Shown: positions 47,153-59,203 of the stretch, in pieces
Layout of the letters: each line of letters starts with the position of its first letter
Position numbering within the stretch: position 1 is the first letter of the stretch
Source of the DNA: Paraspadella gotoi
Taxonomy: Eukaryota > Chaetognatha
NCBI GenBank assembly: GCA_051294375.1
Contig: CM119267.1
Coordinates: 7,978,683-8,042,682, forward strand
Length of the DNA stretch: 64,000 bases
Reading direction: 5' to 3'
Notes under the pieces: generated by a model
Database searches by the model: none
Told to the model about the DNA's origin: nothing
What the model saw: the letters and a program-made list of their open reading frames with translations, nothing else
Position numbers and translations under genes: made by a program

Positions 47153-49545
47153 ATCTTCGATCTTCCGAACGTCGACCCCTACCGCCCCAATCCCTAGGAG
47201 TAGATGCCAAATGCCAAAAGTTTGCACTCGGATTATCAAATAGAGAGTCTCAGATAATATGTGGAGGCCTAAAAAAGCATGTTAGGAACAATCGCCATTT
47301 AAATAGATTGATCACTGGCGTGACTACCCCTGACTTGAAGGATTTTTGGCACACCTTTCACTATATCATAGTTATTGTTCGTCTAAAATAAGAAAAGGTT
47401 TTTTGTCCAACTAAATTTACTTAGTTGTAAGTATATAAAGTTAAATTACAAATAATTTTCAGATTCTTACTACCATCTGGAGGCTCTGCTGCAGCATTTT
47501 ACAATATGCTGGAGGAGAGGTGGTTAGCTATTAAAATAAAGAGTATATCTTTGAGTCTGATGGTACTCATAAAAAGGTTCCATAAAATTATATTCCATTA
47601 ACCAAGCCTTTTAACTAATTTCATAAACCTTTTTTTTTGAAAATGCAATATGTCTACATCCTGGAGGATACTATTCTTGTACAGTTTTTTATAATTGCTT
47701 AAATTAATATACAAAATATATATCTATTAATTAAGATAGTAAGACAGTTTAAAAAAATAGATAAGATAAAAGTTTTTGGTAAATCTTAAATTTGATTGAC
47801 CAACAACTTTTCATGGGAGCCTCTTTTGAAGGATTCTGGAAAATTTTATCTCCACAACCCCAATCAATTAAAAAAAAAGGAAAGTTTATGTTATCAAAAA
47901 TAGCTTTAATAGCTGGCAAATACTCCGTAGTTACTTTTTTAAATTAAAAACTTTTTTGAACAGCATTCTTTATACGACCTGTTAAAGGGGCATTTCCAAT
48001 ATGCTGGAGGATGTTGACAAGGCTTGCTGCTGATAAAGCTTTTAATTAAAGAATTAAAATCCTTATTTTTTATTAAAATATGGTCATATAAATGATAGGA
48101 CTAATCATTACCATTACTTCTAACCAAAGTTGTGCCTACAACTTTGTAGCATTCGTTCATGTACAGACTGCTTGAAGGATAAAATATCTTTATTATATTA
48201 TTATAAATAAATATATTTTTTATCATTGAATATGATAATATCAGCATAAAGCAATCAGCCTGAATCAACCTAAGAATAATATATCTAAAAAAATAATAAA
48301 AATAGCTAAATCCATTTACTTTTAAAGCTTATTTTTTTTATGATTTTTTTAAAAAAAAATGTTATGGAGTATTATAATTTTGGAAATATATATTTTTAAA
48401 TTGCTCGTCAATTATTTAATTTCTTTATGTGAATGTAAAAAAGTGATATTACTTGATTTGTTATTTGGTTTATTAATTTTTTGGATTAATTGATTGAGTG
48501 GTTCAAATAATTAATTAATATGTAGTTTGTCGTTGATTATTCATTTACAGAATTGTTTGAATGATAAGGATATCTGCAAATCATATTGATTATAGCATGA
48601 ATATTATTACTAATACAAACTTTATAAAATATTGATTTCATAAATAATCACTTTAGAATCATATATTAAATAAAAAAACAATTTTTATAATCCACTTTGC
48701 GGTCCATCAATCCGCCCCACTCAATCTTGGCACTCAGTCACTTAAATCATGTCAAAAAAATTGAAATTATAATAAATTCTGACAAAAAATTATATCCCTT
48801 AGCAAAAAATTGCAATTATTCGTGATGAATGGAATGGATTAAAAAGTGTTATGATTAAACAGGTTATAAAGTTTTGAAAGAATCAGAAATGAGTTTAAAT
48901 AAAAAAACAAATTTACCAAAATCTTTTTACTAATGTTAACCTCATCGTTATTTCTTTTGTTTCGCTTGTGTTTGGATGATAGAAAACGTTTTTAAATTGA
49001 TCAAACAACGATTTTTATTAATAATGAGACGGACATGTTTGGCTTTAGTTTTTACAAGCCTTCATCGGCGTTCAGAGATAATTGTTGAACTTTTCAAAAA
49101 AGCATTTGTTGCAAAGGGAAATGCAGAGAGAGAGATGAGAGAGATGAGAGAGAAGAGAGAGGGCAAAGTTTTCAACACAGATTGAGAGAAGAATAGGGTC
49201 AGATGGAGGGACAGGTTAAGTGAGGACAGAATGAGCCAGATTGTGAAAAGAACTAAATGGTGAAAATTTGAGGAGAGAGAGAGAGATGAGAGGGAGAGAG
49301 AGAGAGAGAGAAATATTTTGAAAATAATACATTTTTGTAATGTACAACAAAGATTAAATTGTTTAGACCTAAAGGTAAATAAATATTTTAACAATTAACT
49401 ACTAATAAATAACAGAATGTGAAATTGAAAATGAAAAGTGATATAGAGATAATATGTCTGAAATAAGTATTAATGTGAAAATCAAAGTTGAACAGTTTCA
49501 AGAATTAGAAAGTGCTCAAAGTGCAGCAATCTCTCTCTTTTAAAA
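45115..49545. other. 4.4-kb segment absent from the other copy; AT-rich with two GC-rich patches
   Basis: In the noisy copy the flanks of this segment are separated only by a CT array (40320-40440). Most of it is strongly AT-rich without genes. 45120-45360 is GC-rich, and on the minus strand reads GRTLQPRGSDILGRRKRKRV. 46850-46955 is GC-rich, and on the plus strand reads GPDPLGFDPGEADSPSRREK, then ISLNPER, before a GTAAGA donor-like site. These two patches might be exons but have no partners. No inverted ends were seen. Confidence 0.4.
47070..47152. repeat. (CT)n microsatellite
   Basis: Pyrimidine array beside a short inverted match to the 32.6-kb exon (see findings). Confidence 0.9.
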
Positions 49546-49905
49546 AAAAAAAGAAAAAAGAACGCCATGACGTAAACATTGATGTTTTCTGAAACAGATA
49601 ACTCGAAACTGATAAAAACATTCATAATTGATCGAAATTGATATCTTTAATTTCATCTATTTTCACTTTCTAAACAACTTTTCTTTTTTATTTGTGTTCC
49701 AATTATGGAAACATAGTAGCAACGTGAACCATAGTCGAAAGTTATCTGTCAGCGTAACAGATCTTTCTTGTCCTTAGAGGATGAGAGAAATGTTTAAAGA
49801 GTTGGAAGAGTGATCTGGTTGAGGTGGCACTTTATAAAAGCTATATATATATATACTTAACGATAGTACAAAATGTATCGTCTGCTACTCTGATTGGATA
49901 GGATC
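49545..49905. repeat. Continuation of the cleaner copy
   Basis: Matches 40445-40858 in order: AGAACGCCATGA, ACTGATAAAAACATTCATAA, and TATATATATACTTAACGATAG near the end. Confidence 0.75.
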
Positions 49906-50000
49906 GCTTGTTTTCTTAATTTTCTCCGGGAAATGAACTAAAATTAGTTCGGTGTTGTTTTCTTTCTTTTTTACGATTATCCCATCAAATATAAGCGTTA

Positions 50001-50005
<5 letters not shown>

Positions 50006-50067
<62 letters not shown>

Positions 50068-50068
50068 G
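50006..50068. repeat. (CT)n microsatellite
   Basis: Perfect except for one CC. Confidence 0.95.
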
Positions 50069-50403
50069 TGTTTACGCGCACCAATGCATCTATTTTGCCA
50101 ACTATTTTTCAAACTCATTTTTCAAAAGATTTCATAACATGCTCGTGTGTGTTTTACTATACAGACTGACTCACACTTTCAATTTCAAGCTAAAGATATT
50201 AAGAAATTTATGGGTCATCCGGACTTACCTTATAATTTAAACAATAGGAACTTAAAATAGAAAAAATAGAAAAAATATATCTTCAAGTCCAGTCACTTAT
50301 AACAAATGCTAAAACAGAGACATTATATAGTACCGTCCGATCTACGCACACACAACAAAAAACGAACGCGCTCTATATTGTCGTATCACCACCTCGCATC
50401 TGA

Positions 50404-50405
<2 letters not shown>

Positions 50406-50474
<69 letters not shown>
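50406..50474. repeat. (GA)n microsatellite
   Basis: Perfect array. From here to 51620 no gene is supported; the DNA is AT-rich with scattered C-rich patches. Confidence 0.95.
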
Positions 50475-50478
<4 letters not shown>

Positions 50479-51624
50479 CCACTCCTCTTACTGTTTTTAA
50501 CTTTCAACGGATCTTTTTTTTTTCCTGCCTTTTTCTTCTTTATCTCTCTTCGTCCGTCCAAACTAGGACTGAGCTCGAATTTTGCCGGTTAGTGTTGCGA
50601 GTTTAATGATATTCGACTCGTATTAGGATCGATATCGATTATGACCCGTTTCCTTCCAAAAAAAATTAGATATTAGATAATTAGATGTTTTTACAATTTT
50701 TTTCTTGTCTCGGTTAAGAAGAAAAATTTCTTTCACCTCCATTATCCTTCCCCGAAATTAAAATTGGATTATGATTTGATATCGAATCTTCTTTCCGCGC
50801 GCTCGAGCCCTTCCCTCCAGCCCTGCCCTCCAGCGTTTATTTCTTCACTTCATCTTAATTCAATATCCTTTTTTTTTTTGGCCTCATAGTTTTATGTTTC
50901 ACCTTACGTAGTTCCCTTAGATCTTTGGTCCCGCGGTCGGCTTAAAAATGTCTCCCCTTTGAGCGATTTTTGGGTAACCCCATACCCCTTTGGATCCACC
51001 AAAATAGATTCCGAGGAGACTACTTTCAGCTTTAGATTAAACTAATAAATATATATGAAGATCTTAAAAAGCACGCTGTCCCCAAAAGTCGGTTCAATAT
51101 TCACCAACCTTTTCAAACAGAGAGATTTCTGAATCCGTTTTAACAAAAAGTAATTTTAAATTAGAACGAAAAAAAAAACCATTTTGGTTGAACTTTGAAA
51201 CTGGAACAAGAAAAAGACTATCCCCTTCCTCAGCTTTTATTACTAAAATAAATTGACCTTGATAAATGCTAATTTGAGGTTTTTTCCGTCGGAATAACGA
51301 ATAAAAAACATACAAATTGAGAAAATACGAGAAGATGTCAAGTGCCTTGTTTATAAATGCGCAATTAGTTGTAGTACTCGGGTCACCGGAATCTTACATT
51401 CTAGTTCAAAACGAGTTAGTCTTTTAAGTATTGTTTTTTTTTTATTCTTCTCAAAAGTAAGAGTTGGTGAAATGGAATTTGAAAAAAACAAATACTAAAA
51501 TGGATTCGGGGGAATTTAATACCGATAGGTTTTTTTTTTTGTGGGGGATTTTAGGGTCTTAAGGGGATGGAAGTGTTTTCGTTTTTTAGGGGGAGTTGGG
51601 ACTGAAACTGCTAACGATTCGTAG

Positions 51625-51791
51625 TCCGTTTGGACCACCTACAAGCCGAGGAGGAAACCCGTTGAAAATGTGACGTAGGATGGGAGGAGAACGACAACGA
51701 CGACGACGAATATGGCGACGATGACGACGTGTGGACGAAAATAAGGATAAAGGAAATTCTTGATAAACACATTCTCCGACGTTTTAAATGA
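51625..51791 (+). CDS. Candidate acidic terminal exon with an in-frame TGA
   Basis: After a TTCGTAG acceptor-like site the frame reads RLDHLQAEEETR, then TGA (51663-51665), then KCDVGWEENDNDDDEYGDDD, DVWTKIRIKEILDKHILRRF, K and a stop at 51789. Residue composition is protein-like on both sides of the TGA. Either the TGA is an error or mutation, or only the second half is an exon (a GTAG lies at 51674), or the frame is not coding. The acidic Asn/Asp block resembles the other acidic exons here. Confidence 0.4.
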
Positions 51792-52604
51792 TTTTTCATT
51801 TAAAAAATAATTCATAGTTTTAATGATATCATGATTATTACTTCAGTATTCCTCGCAAATCCTTTCTATTTAACTCCTCGATCCCCATTCACATTCACAT
51901 AAGCTTTTCACGCCCTAAAATTTCATAGACCTGAGGCCGTGCCCCTCCTACTTTTTTTGAACGAGAAAAAAAAATGGGACGAAAAAAAAAGAAAGAAGTT
52001 TTGTAAAAACAAATAAAAGAAACGTGGCTGAAAACTCTCTCGAGTCTCGGATAGAAGGATGGAGAGATGAATGGATGGATGAATGGAAGTGAATAGGGGT
52101 GAACAAAATTACCCCCGGAGTGAACAAAAGTGACGAGGAGTGACGAGAAGATAATAGTTTTCGGTAGTAAAGAGTGATCCGCTTACAAACGGAAAATATT
52201 TTCATAAAGAGTAACGATTTCCGACTTTCTCTGTCTTGAATTTCCGAGTTTCCTCTCTCTTGTTATTTTCCTTTTTTTCCCCCACCCTTTTCCGTTTCTC
52301 TCTCCTTCCCTTCTCGTCAATCTGCCCTTACCTCGTGCTGACCTCGTCTTCCCTCTAGTCCTCGTCTCATTCCCACTAATTTCACCTCCTTTCCCTCCTA
52401 CCACTCCTCACTTCTCACTCCTCACTCCTCACTTCTCACTCTCCTCAGTCATAATTTTTTTCTCTCTCTCTCCTTTTTTCAAGACTTTCACGAGTTTTCG
52501 TTCACGAAGGCGAGTGACGCGAAATCGAACGTTAATCAGATTTCGGTGATTAATTTATCACCAGGCGCAGAATTTGCATAAACGTCCCAGTTTTTTTCCC
52601 TCTC

Positions 52605-52666
<62 letters not shown>

Positions 52667-53330
52667 CTTTCCGCTTGGGCGTGACTGACTTGTGCGGTTC
52701 ACTCAGGGAGGTCTTAAATGGTAATTTCACTCTCTACTCTCTTCTCTTTTTGTTTGACCTTAAGACCCGTCGATCTTTGGACCTTTATGCCATTTTGAAC
52801 TTTTGACCCTCGCGAACTTTAACAACTTTTTTAGATTTTTTAAAGAGGTCTTTTTAAGCTTCGAACCTTTCTTTCACGTGACACCAGGCAGTGCAGTTTA
52901 TATCGGACTTGATGTTTATTTTTCATCATCATTCTTTACCCTAATTTCTTTTCCATAATCGGCTTTCGCCTAGATCCCCCACCCTCTCCCCCTTTCCACC
53001 ACGGTGGCCAATTCGATGCTGTTTTGTTTGTCATTCGTCCCCGGATTTAGTTGTTTTTTTTTTTGGTTGTTGTGAGAGAAAACAACGCATACCTCAGTAT
53101 TTTCTTTCGCCTCAGTAATTTATTCCTAAACTTTAGTTGTTTTTTTTTTCCTGTTGAATGGGTTTTTTTTTCTCCACATTTTCCATTTTTCACTTTTTTT
53201 TTTTGCTCAGTGACAGTTTAACTTTAAACAAGGGGAGAGAAAAAATAATTATTAAAACGTATCTTTTGAATTCTTTGTACACTTTATATATCTCTTCTCT
53301 TTCCCTTTCTTATCTCTTCTCCCCTCTTTC
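51792..53330. other. No supported gene
   Basis: AT-rich with (ATGG)n-like sequence (52040-52090), C/T-rich stretches (52250-52470) and a perfect (GA)n array at 52609-52664. No exon-like frame was found. Confidence 0.5.
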
Positions 53331-53340
53331 TTTTCTCCCC

Positions 53341-53370
53341 CCCCTTCCCCTTCCCCTTCCCCTTCCCCCC
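53341..53370. repeat. (TTCCCC)n hexamer array
   Basis: About four CCCCTT units flanked by C runs. Confidence 0.85.
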
Positions 53371-53893
53371 TCTCGCACTCTCAACATGTTTTGAATTCGC
53401 GTCCCATTTTTCGTTCCGCATTCCGTCCCTGCCCACAGTGCCCAGTCACGCCCCTTTTCGATCTTTTCTGCTCCAAAACAATTTCTTTTTTCTTTCTTAT
53501 ATTTCTTCCGTCCGGTTTTGATAATCTTGTTTACGGATCTTGTTCAACTCCTCCCCTCGTTTTGATTACGTTAAAGACGAAGCTCGTGGTCGTTATTTTT
53601 GATCTTAAGTCTTCGTTGATGTCGACGGTATTTACAATTTACAATTTTAGACATCGTTTACTATTTGAGTCAGGAGTTTCACCCGAAGAATTCTCTGTCT
53701 CTCAAAGGAGCTTTTTATAATTAATCAATCGAATTTGTTCTCAAGTTAAAAACTTAGTCATATTCCGAGCCAAGAATTCGCGACCTCAGCGATTACATAA
53801 AAAAAGAAAGAAAGAGAGAATAAAAAAAAAAAAGGTTTTCAATCGTTTCGTCGTGGAGCCGTTAGAGGGCGTATCCAAAGGTGCGGTCGTCGT

Positions 53894-53952
53894 CTAGAAA
53901 GATCGAAAGATCGCAGATGTTCTCCGACTCGATATCTCCGAAACTCCGGATC

Positions 53953-53986
<34 letters not shown>

Positions 53987-54115
53987 CGAGTGGATAAAAA
54001 ATTGGGAGTCACTGGTATTCGATCTTCGGACCCCCTTTGGCTTCGAGAGAGGGATTGACGGGTGAGGCAGCTGGGGATTCCGCGCCGATTCCGCAGGATT
54101 AATCTCTTTACTCAC
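53894..54115 (-). CDS. Candidate minus-strand exon ending in a poly(A)/poly-Lys tract
   Basis: The ATG at 54115 opens MSKEINPAESARNPQLPHPS, then IPLSKPKGVRRSNTSDSQFF and a Lys run encoded by a homopolymer of about 31 A. Beyond it one frame reads SFGDIESENICDLSIFLDDD, another GSGVSEISSRRTS. The homopolymer length differs between copies (31 versus 21 here and at 57948), so the frame past it is undefined. The plus strand is also open (GLTGEAAGDSAPIPQD). Confidence 0.3.
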
Positions 54116-54736
54116 TTTAGCTTCTTTGGTTTAATTTTTTTTTATTATGTTTGTTATTTATCGTGTTAAATCCTTTCTTGGATATTTAGTAAGAGTTTTA
54201 ATTTCAACAACGATTTTTTCACATTGAAACGTACATGCTTAATGCGAGACTTCATAATTTTTTACCCTCATATTTCGCTTTTATTATTGTTTTGAAGTAG
54301 TACTATTACTACAGCGAACCAAAATATAATGCATGACTTTTTTACTTTACAATTACAATTCAATTTCTCATTCAATTTTTTAATAATAATTCAAATATAA
54401 TTCAAATATAATTCAAATTCATTCTTTATTTTTAAAAGAATTATTATAATTTACTTTATGGATTGGGAATTTTGATACAAAATTTTTACTTCGCCCTAAT
54501 TTTTCTATAAATTTTTTTTTTTGATCCGCCCCTCTGGCCGCACGCCCCTTGGTTGTCTTTTTTGGGAATAAAGGACAAAGAGGAAGAGGAGGAGGAGGAG
54601 GAGGAGGCTGTTACCAGGTGGAGATTAGAGAAAGTGATCAGGTTGTGTCATCTCTCACAAAGACCTCGTCGTTTTCAACGGACATTAACTTAAAAGTGAT
54701 ATTCGAATCCCTGTGGGGATTGTTTTGGCGGGCGGG

Positions 54737-54739
<3 letters not shown>

Positions 54740-54817
<78 letters not shown>
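54740..54817. repeat. (CT)n microsatellite
   Basis: Perfect array of 39 units. Its counterpart at 58735-58820 is interrupted by TTCT and CATC. Confidence 0.95.
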
Positions 54818-54819
<2 letters not shown>

Positions 54820-55518
54820 TCCGCACAAGTGCCTCTCGTGTTTTTCAATGAGTTTTAATCATTCCCTCAACTTTTATTACCTCCCGGGTTTTTTTTTTCT
54901 GAATTTTTCCTTCGCCCATTTAAAAACCTTTGAACGAGTTTATTGATTTTTTTTGGATCGCAGTTTCGAAAGCCTCGAAGGCGTAGTCTTGAGGAGGGGG
55001 TGTGTCGAGAAAAAAAAAAGAGAACCACGAAGAAAGAGCCACATAAAAATAACGTAAATATAAATGAAGAAACTTGTCTTTTTTATTCATTCTCTCGTTT
55101 ACGTCGCGGTCGAGAGAGGGCGCGGTCATTAACGCCATTCCCTGGCGTAACGAGAACGGCTTCCCGGACGCGCCCCCGGGGTTTCTTAACAACGCTGATT
55201 ATTACTTTTGTTCGCGGTTTTTAAAACGACATTAGTTTCAGTTATTGCTACTTGTTTCTCAGCTATGATTTTTCTCTGATTATGCGTCGATTGGAATACA
55301 ATCGTAGTCAGCTCTCTTCTCATAGTCACAGATTTTCCTTTTCATTATTATTCACATCTTCTTTCCAACTTCCCATTTTTTTAATGATCCTCATTTCTTG
55401 TTCTCGATGTGACTCGATAAGACCCTTTACGGCCAGTCCATCGTCAAATAGTCAAAACGTTTAAATGCAATACCTGTACATAATTTGAGTCCCCAAATAA
55501 TTATCTCTTTTCTCTCTT

Positions 55519-55543
55519 NNNNNNNNNNNNNNNNNNNNNNNNN
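55519..55543. other. Assembly gap (25 N) with overlapping flanks
   Basis: The 160 bases before the gap (55339-55500) are repeated after it (55544-55706). The other copy has this sequence once (59345-59510). The gap is therefore an unmerged overlap. Confidence 0.95.
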
Positions 55544-56458
55544 TTTTCATTATTATTCACATCTTCTTTCCAACTTCCCATTTTTTTTAATGATCCTCAT
55601 TTCTTGTTCTCGATGTGACTCGATAAGACCCTTTACGGCCAGTCCATCGTCAAATAGTCAAAACGTTTAAATGCAATACCTGTTACATAATTTGAGTCCC
55701 CAAATAATCACGCCAGATGTCCTTAAGTAAAAGTATTTACTCTTTATATAGTTTAACAAAAGAGCATCCAATCTTTTTTTTTCCACGATCCGCGACCGAT
55801 TCTTGTTTCCATTTTCGATGCCCCCGTCTTCGCTCTTTTTTTTTTCCGGCGTCACCCCTTAATCTTTTTTTTTTCCTCCCTAGAATAATCCTTTTGTTGG
55901 CCTTAATTCCTCTGTCCCCTTAATTCCTCCGTCCCCTCCCTTCTCCCGCTTCCACCTCTCAACCCCCCCCCTTTTTCGCCCCTTAATTCCTCCTTAACCC
56001 CTTCATTCATCGTTGGAAAGGTGGGAGAGTCATTCCGCAGGATTTCCTTTCGCCCCAGAATTTTCAATCTCTCTCTCTCTCTCTCTCTCTTTTTCTCCGG
56101 TTTTACGCGCCCTAGTTTTTTCTCTCTCTTCTTTGTCGTGCGCTTTTTCTTCGCGCTTTCTTTCTTTATTTTCTTATTATCTCCTTCTTCTCTTGTTAAC
56201 TTTTCTTCTGTCATCTTCTCTTCTCTTTTTTTTTTTCTTATCTCGGCGGCGCGATTAAAGATCGAGTGATTCGAATGTTGGCTCAGTAATCAGTATCATA
56301 ATAATTATGATCATAATAATAAATCGCCGGTCGCTTTGTGAGGTTTGTAGGAAAAACCCAAAAATTAGTTCCAAGATGAAGAGTTATTATCTCCGCAATG
56401 TTATAGGTAAAGAAACGTCATTGTTGTTGTCGTAATCGTCGTTACTATGGTCGTCGTC

Positions 56459-56527
<69 letters not shown>

Positions 56528-56528
56528 T
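56459..56528. repeat. (ATC)n trinucleotide array
   Basis: About 23 units, repeated in copy 2 at 60261-60329. It would encode poly-Asp on the minus strand (followed by EDDDHSNDDYDNNNDVSLPI) and poly-Ile on the plus strand (followed by GRQIDADSDSSSPSQNHDEI). Neither reading is confirmed. Confidence 0.9.
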
Positions 56529-56642
56529 TCGGGCGCCAAATCGACGCAGACTCTGATTCTTCGTCGCCTTCACAGAATCACGACGAAATCATCACTTGCC
56601 TTTCTCTCTCTCTCTCTCTCTCATTCTCTCCTCTCTCTCTCT

Positions 56643-56696
<54 letters not shown>

Positions 56697-56819
56697 TCCT
56701 AACTCCCTCCTCTCTTGTTTCTGCCGCGTCCTTTGACCCTTTTCCTTTTTCCCTTTTTTTTTCTCTCTTTTTCTTTTTTCCCGTCGCCGCCCGATTGTCT
56801 CTCGTTCGACAACCGATTA

Positions 56820-56950
56820 GATCGTCCTTCCCTTGTCTTATAAAGATCTTATAAAGATCGTCCTTCCCTTGTCTTATAAAGATCTTATAAAGATCGTCCT
56901 TCCCTTGTCTTATAAAGATCTTATAAAGATCGTCCTTCCATTGTCTTATA
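56820..56950. repeat. 36-base tandem repeat, three units plus partial
   Basis: The unit is GATCGTCCTTCCCTTGTC plus TTATAAAGATCTTATAAA, including a near-palindromic AT-rich half. Three full units are followed by a variant with CCATTG. Because 36 is divisible by three, the frame stays open (SYKDLIKIVLPL repeated). Confidence 0.9.
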
Positions 56951-57406
56951 AGGGTCGCCGAATGAGAGATAACAATTTTAAGACTCTATTGATATTTTTT
57001 TTAAATTTAATAATTTTTTTGGAATTAAATTGAATTTAAATATAGAGTTTATATATTGCTAAACAATAAAAATTATAAAAGTAATCCATTTTTCAACCTT
57101 TATGTAGTTTCTGTTTTTTAGAACTAGGTTTTCTTTTAATAAAACTCTAAAATCAGGATAGAAAAATACAATGACAAAGAAGATTCTTTCTCTCTTATCG
57201 ACTTTTGTTCAAACTCGTTTTGATTTGTCTCTTTCGTTTAAATTGCACTCCGTCCATTGCATAAGACGCGTCCATTTCGGATTTATTTTTTTACATCAAA
57301 ACCCATTTGCTAATGTTCTCTTCATTGAAAAAACCTCGCATCGTTTGGCAGTGAGAGTCGGAAAGATTCAAATGAAAAGAACTCCGATTGTGGGCGGGTT
57401 TCGTTT

Positions 57407-57440
<34 letters not shown>

Positions 57441-57465
57441 NNNNNNNNNNNNNNNNNNNNNNNNN
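57441..57465. other. Assembly gap (25 N)
   Basis: Separates the two copies of the 3.9-kb segment. Confidence 1.
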
Positions 57466-59109
57466 ACAATTTCATTTTTCTTTCTTATATTTCGTCCGTC
57501 CGGTTTTGATAAATCTTGTTTACGATCTTGTTCACTCCTCCCCTCAGTTTTGATTACGGTTTAAAGACGAAGCTCGGTGGTCGTTATTTTGATCTTAAGT
57601 CTATCTGTTGAGTTCGACGGTATTTACAAATTTAACAATTTTAGACATCGTTTTATCTATTTGGAGTCAGGAGTTTCACCGAAGATTCTCTGTCTCTCAA
57701 AGGAGCTTTTTTATAATTAATCAATCGAATTTGTTCTCAAGTTAAAAACTTAGTCATATTCCGAGCCAAGAATTCGCGACCTCAGCGATTACATAAAAAA
57801 AGAAAGAAGAGAGAATAAAAAAAAAAGGTTTTCAATCGTTTCGTCGTGGAGCCGTTAGAGGGCGTATCCAAAGGTGCGGTCGTCGTCTAGAAAGATCGAA
57901 AGATCGCAGATGTTTCCGACTCGATATCTCCGAAACTCCGGATCCCCTTTTTTTTTTTTTTTTTTTTTCGAGTGGATAAAATTGGGAGTCACTGGTATTC
58001 CGATCTTCGGACCCCCTTTGGCTTCGGAGAGGGATTGACGGGTGAGGCAGCTGGGGATTCCGCGCCGATTCCGCAGGATTAATCTCTTTACTTCACTTTA
58101 GCTTCTTTGGTTTAATTTTTTTTTTATTATGTTTGTTATTTATCGTGTTAAATCCTTTCTTGGATATTTAGTAAGAGTTTTTAATTTCAACAACGATTTT
58201 TTCTACATGAAAACGTACATGCTTAATGCGAGACTTCATAATTTTTTACGCCTCTATATTTCGCTTTTATTATTGTTTTGAAGTAGTACTATTACTACAG
58301 CGAACCAAAATAATGCATAGACTTTTTTACTTTACAATTACAATTCAATTTCTCATTCAATTTTTTAATAATAATTCAAATATAATTCAAATATAATTCA
58401 AATTCATTCTTTATTTTAAAAAGAATTATTATAATTTACTTTATGGATTGGGAATTTTGTACGAAATTTTTACTTCGCCCTAATTTTTCTATAAATTTTT
58501 TTTTTTGATCCGCCGCCTCTGGCCGCACAGGCGCCCTTGGTTGTCTTTTTTTGGGAAATAAAGGACAAAGAGGAAGAGGAGGAGGAGGAGGAGGAGGCTG
58601 TTACCAGGTGGAGATTAGAGAAAGTGATCAGGTTGTGTCATCTCTCACAAAGACCTCGTCGTTTTCAACAGGACATTAACTTAAAAGAGTAATATTCGAA
58701 TCCCTGTGGGGATTGTTTTGGCGGGCGGGGCGCGCTCTCTCTCTCTCTCTCTCTCTCTCTTCTTCTCTTCTTCTCTCTCTCTTCTCTCTCTCTCTCTCAT
58801 CTCTCTTCTCTCTCTCTCCCTCGTTTCCGCACAAGTGCCTCTCGTGTTTTTCAATGAGTTTTAAATCATTCCCATCAACTTTTATTACCTCCCGGGTTTT
58901 TTTTTTTCTGAATTTTTCCTTCGCCCATTTAAAAACCTTTGAACGAGTTTATTGATTTTTTTTGGATCGCAGTTTCGAAAGCCTCGAAGGCGTAGTCTTG
59001 AGGAGGGGTGTGTCGAGAAAAAAAAAGAGAACCACGAAGAAAGAGCACATAAAAATAACGTAAAATATAAATGAAGAAACTTGTCTTTTTATTCATTCTC
59101 TCGTTTTAC

Positions 59110-59203
59110 GTCGCGGTCGAGAGAGGGCGCGGTCATTAACAGCCATTCCACTGGCGTAACGAGAACGGCTCTCGCGACGCGCCCCCCGGGTTTCTTAACA
59201 ACG
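59110..59203 (-). CDS. Candidate 94-base internal exon, unidentified protein
   Basis: On the minus strand an AATAATCAG acceptor precedes VVKKPGGRVARAVLVTPVEW, then LLMTAPSLDRD, and a GTAAAA donor follows. Third positions are strongly G/C-rich and the residues look like a folded domain. The copy at about 55095-55188 differs by several one-base indels and reads differently, so at least one copy carries errors. The family is not recognised. Confidence 0.4.

Larger units (their letters stand above)
53474..57440. repeat. Copy 1 of a duplicated 3.9-kb segment
   Basis: Collinear with 57466-61270. Shared anchors include GAGCCGTTAGAGGGCGTATC (53862 and 57850), CAGGTTGTGTCATCTCTCAC (54638 and 58629) and TTCCTTTCGCCCCAGAATTT (56043 and 59844). 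Differences are mostly homopolymer-length changes and small indels. It ends in a CT array at a 25-N gap. Confidence 0.9.
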
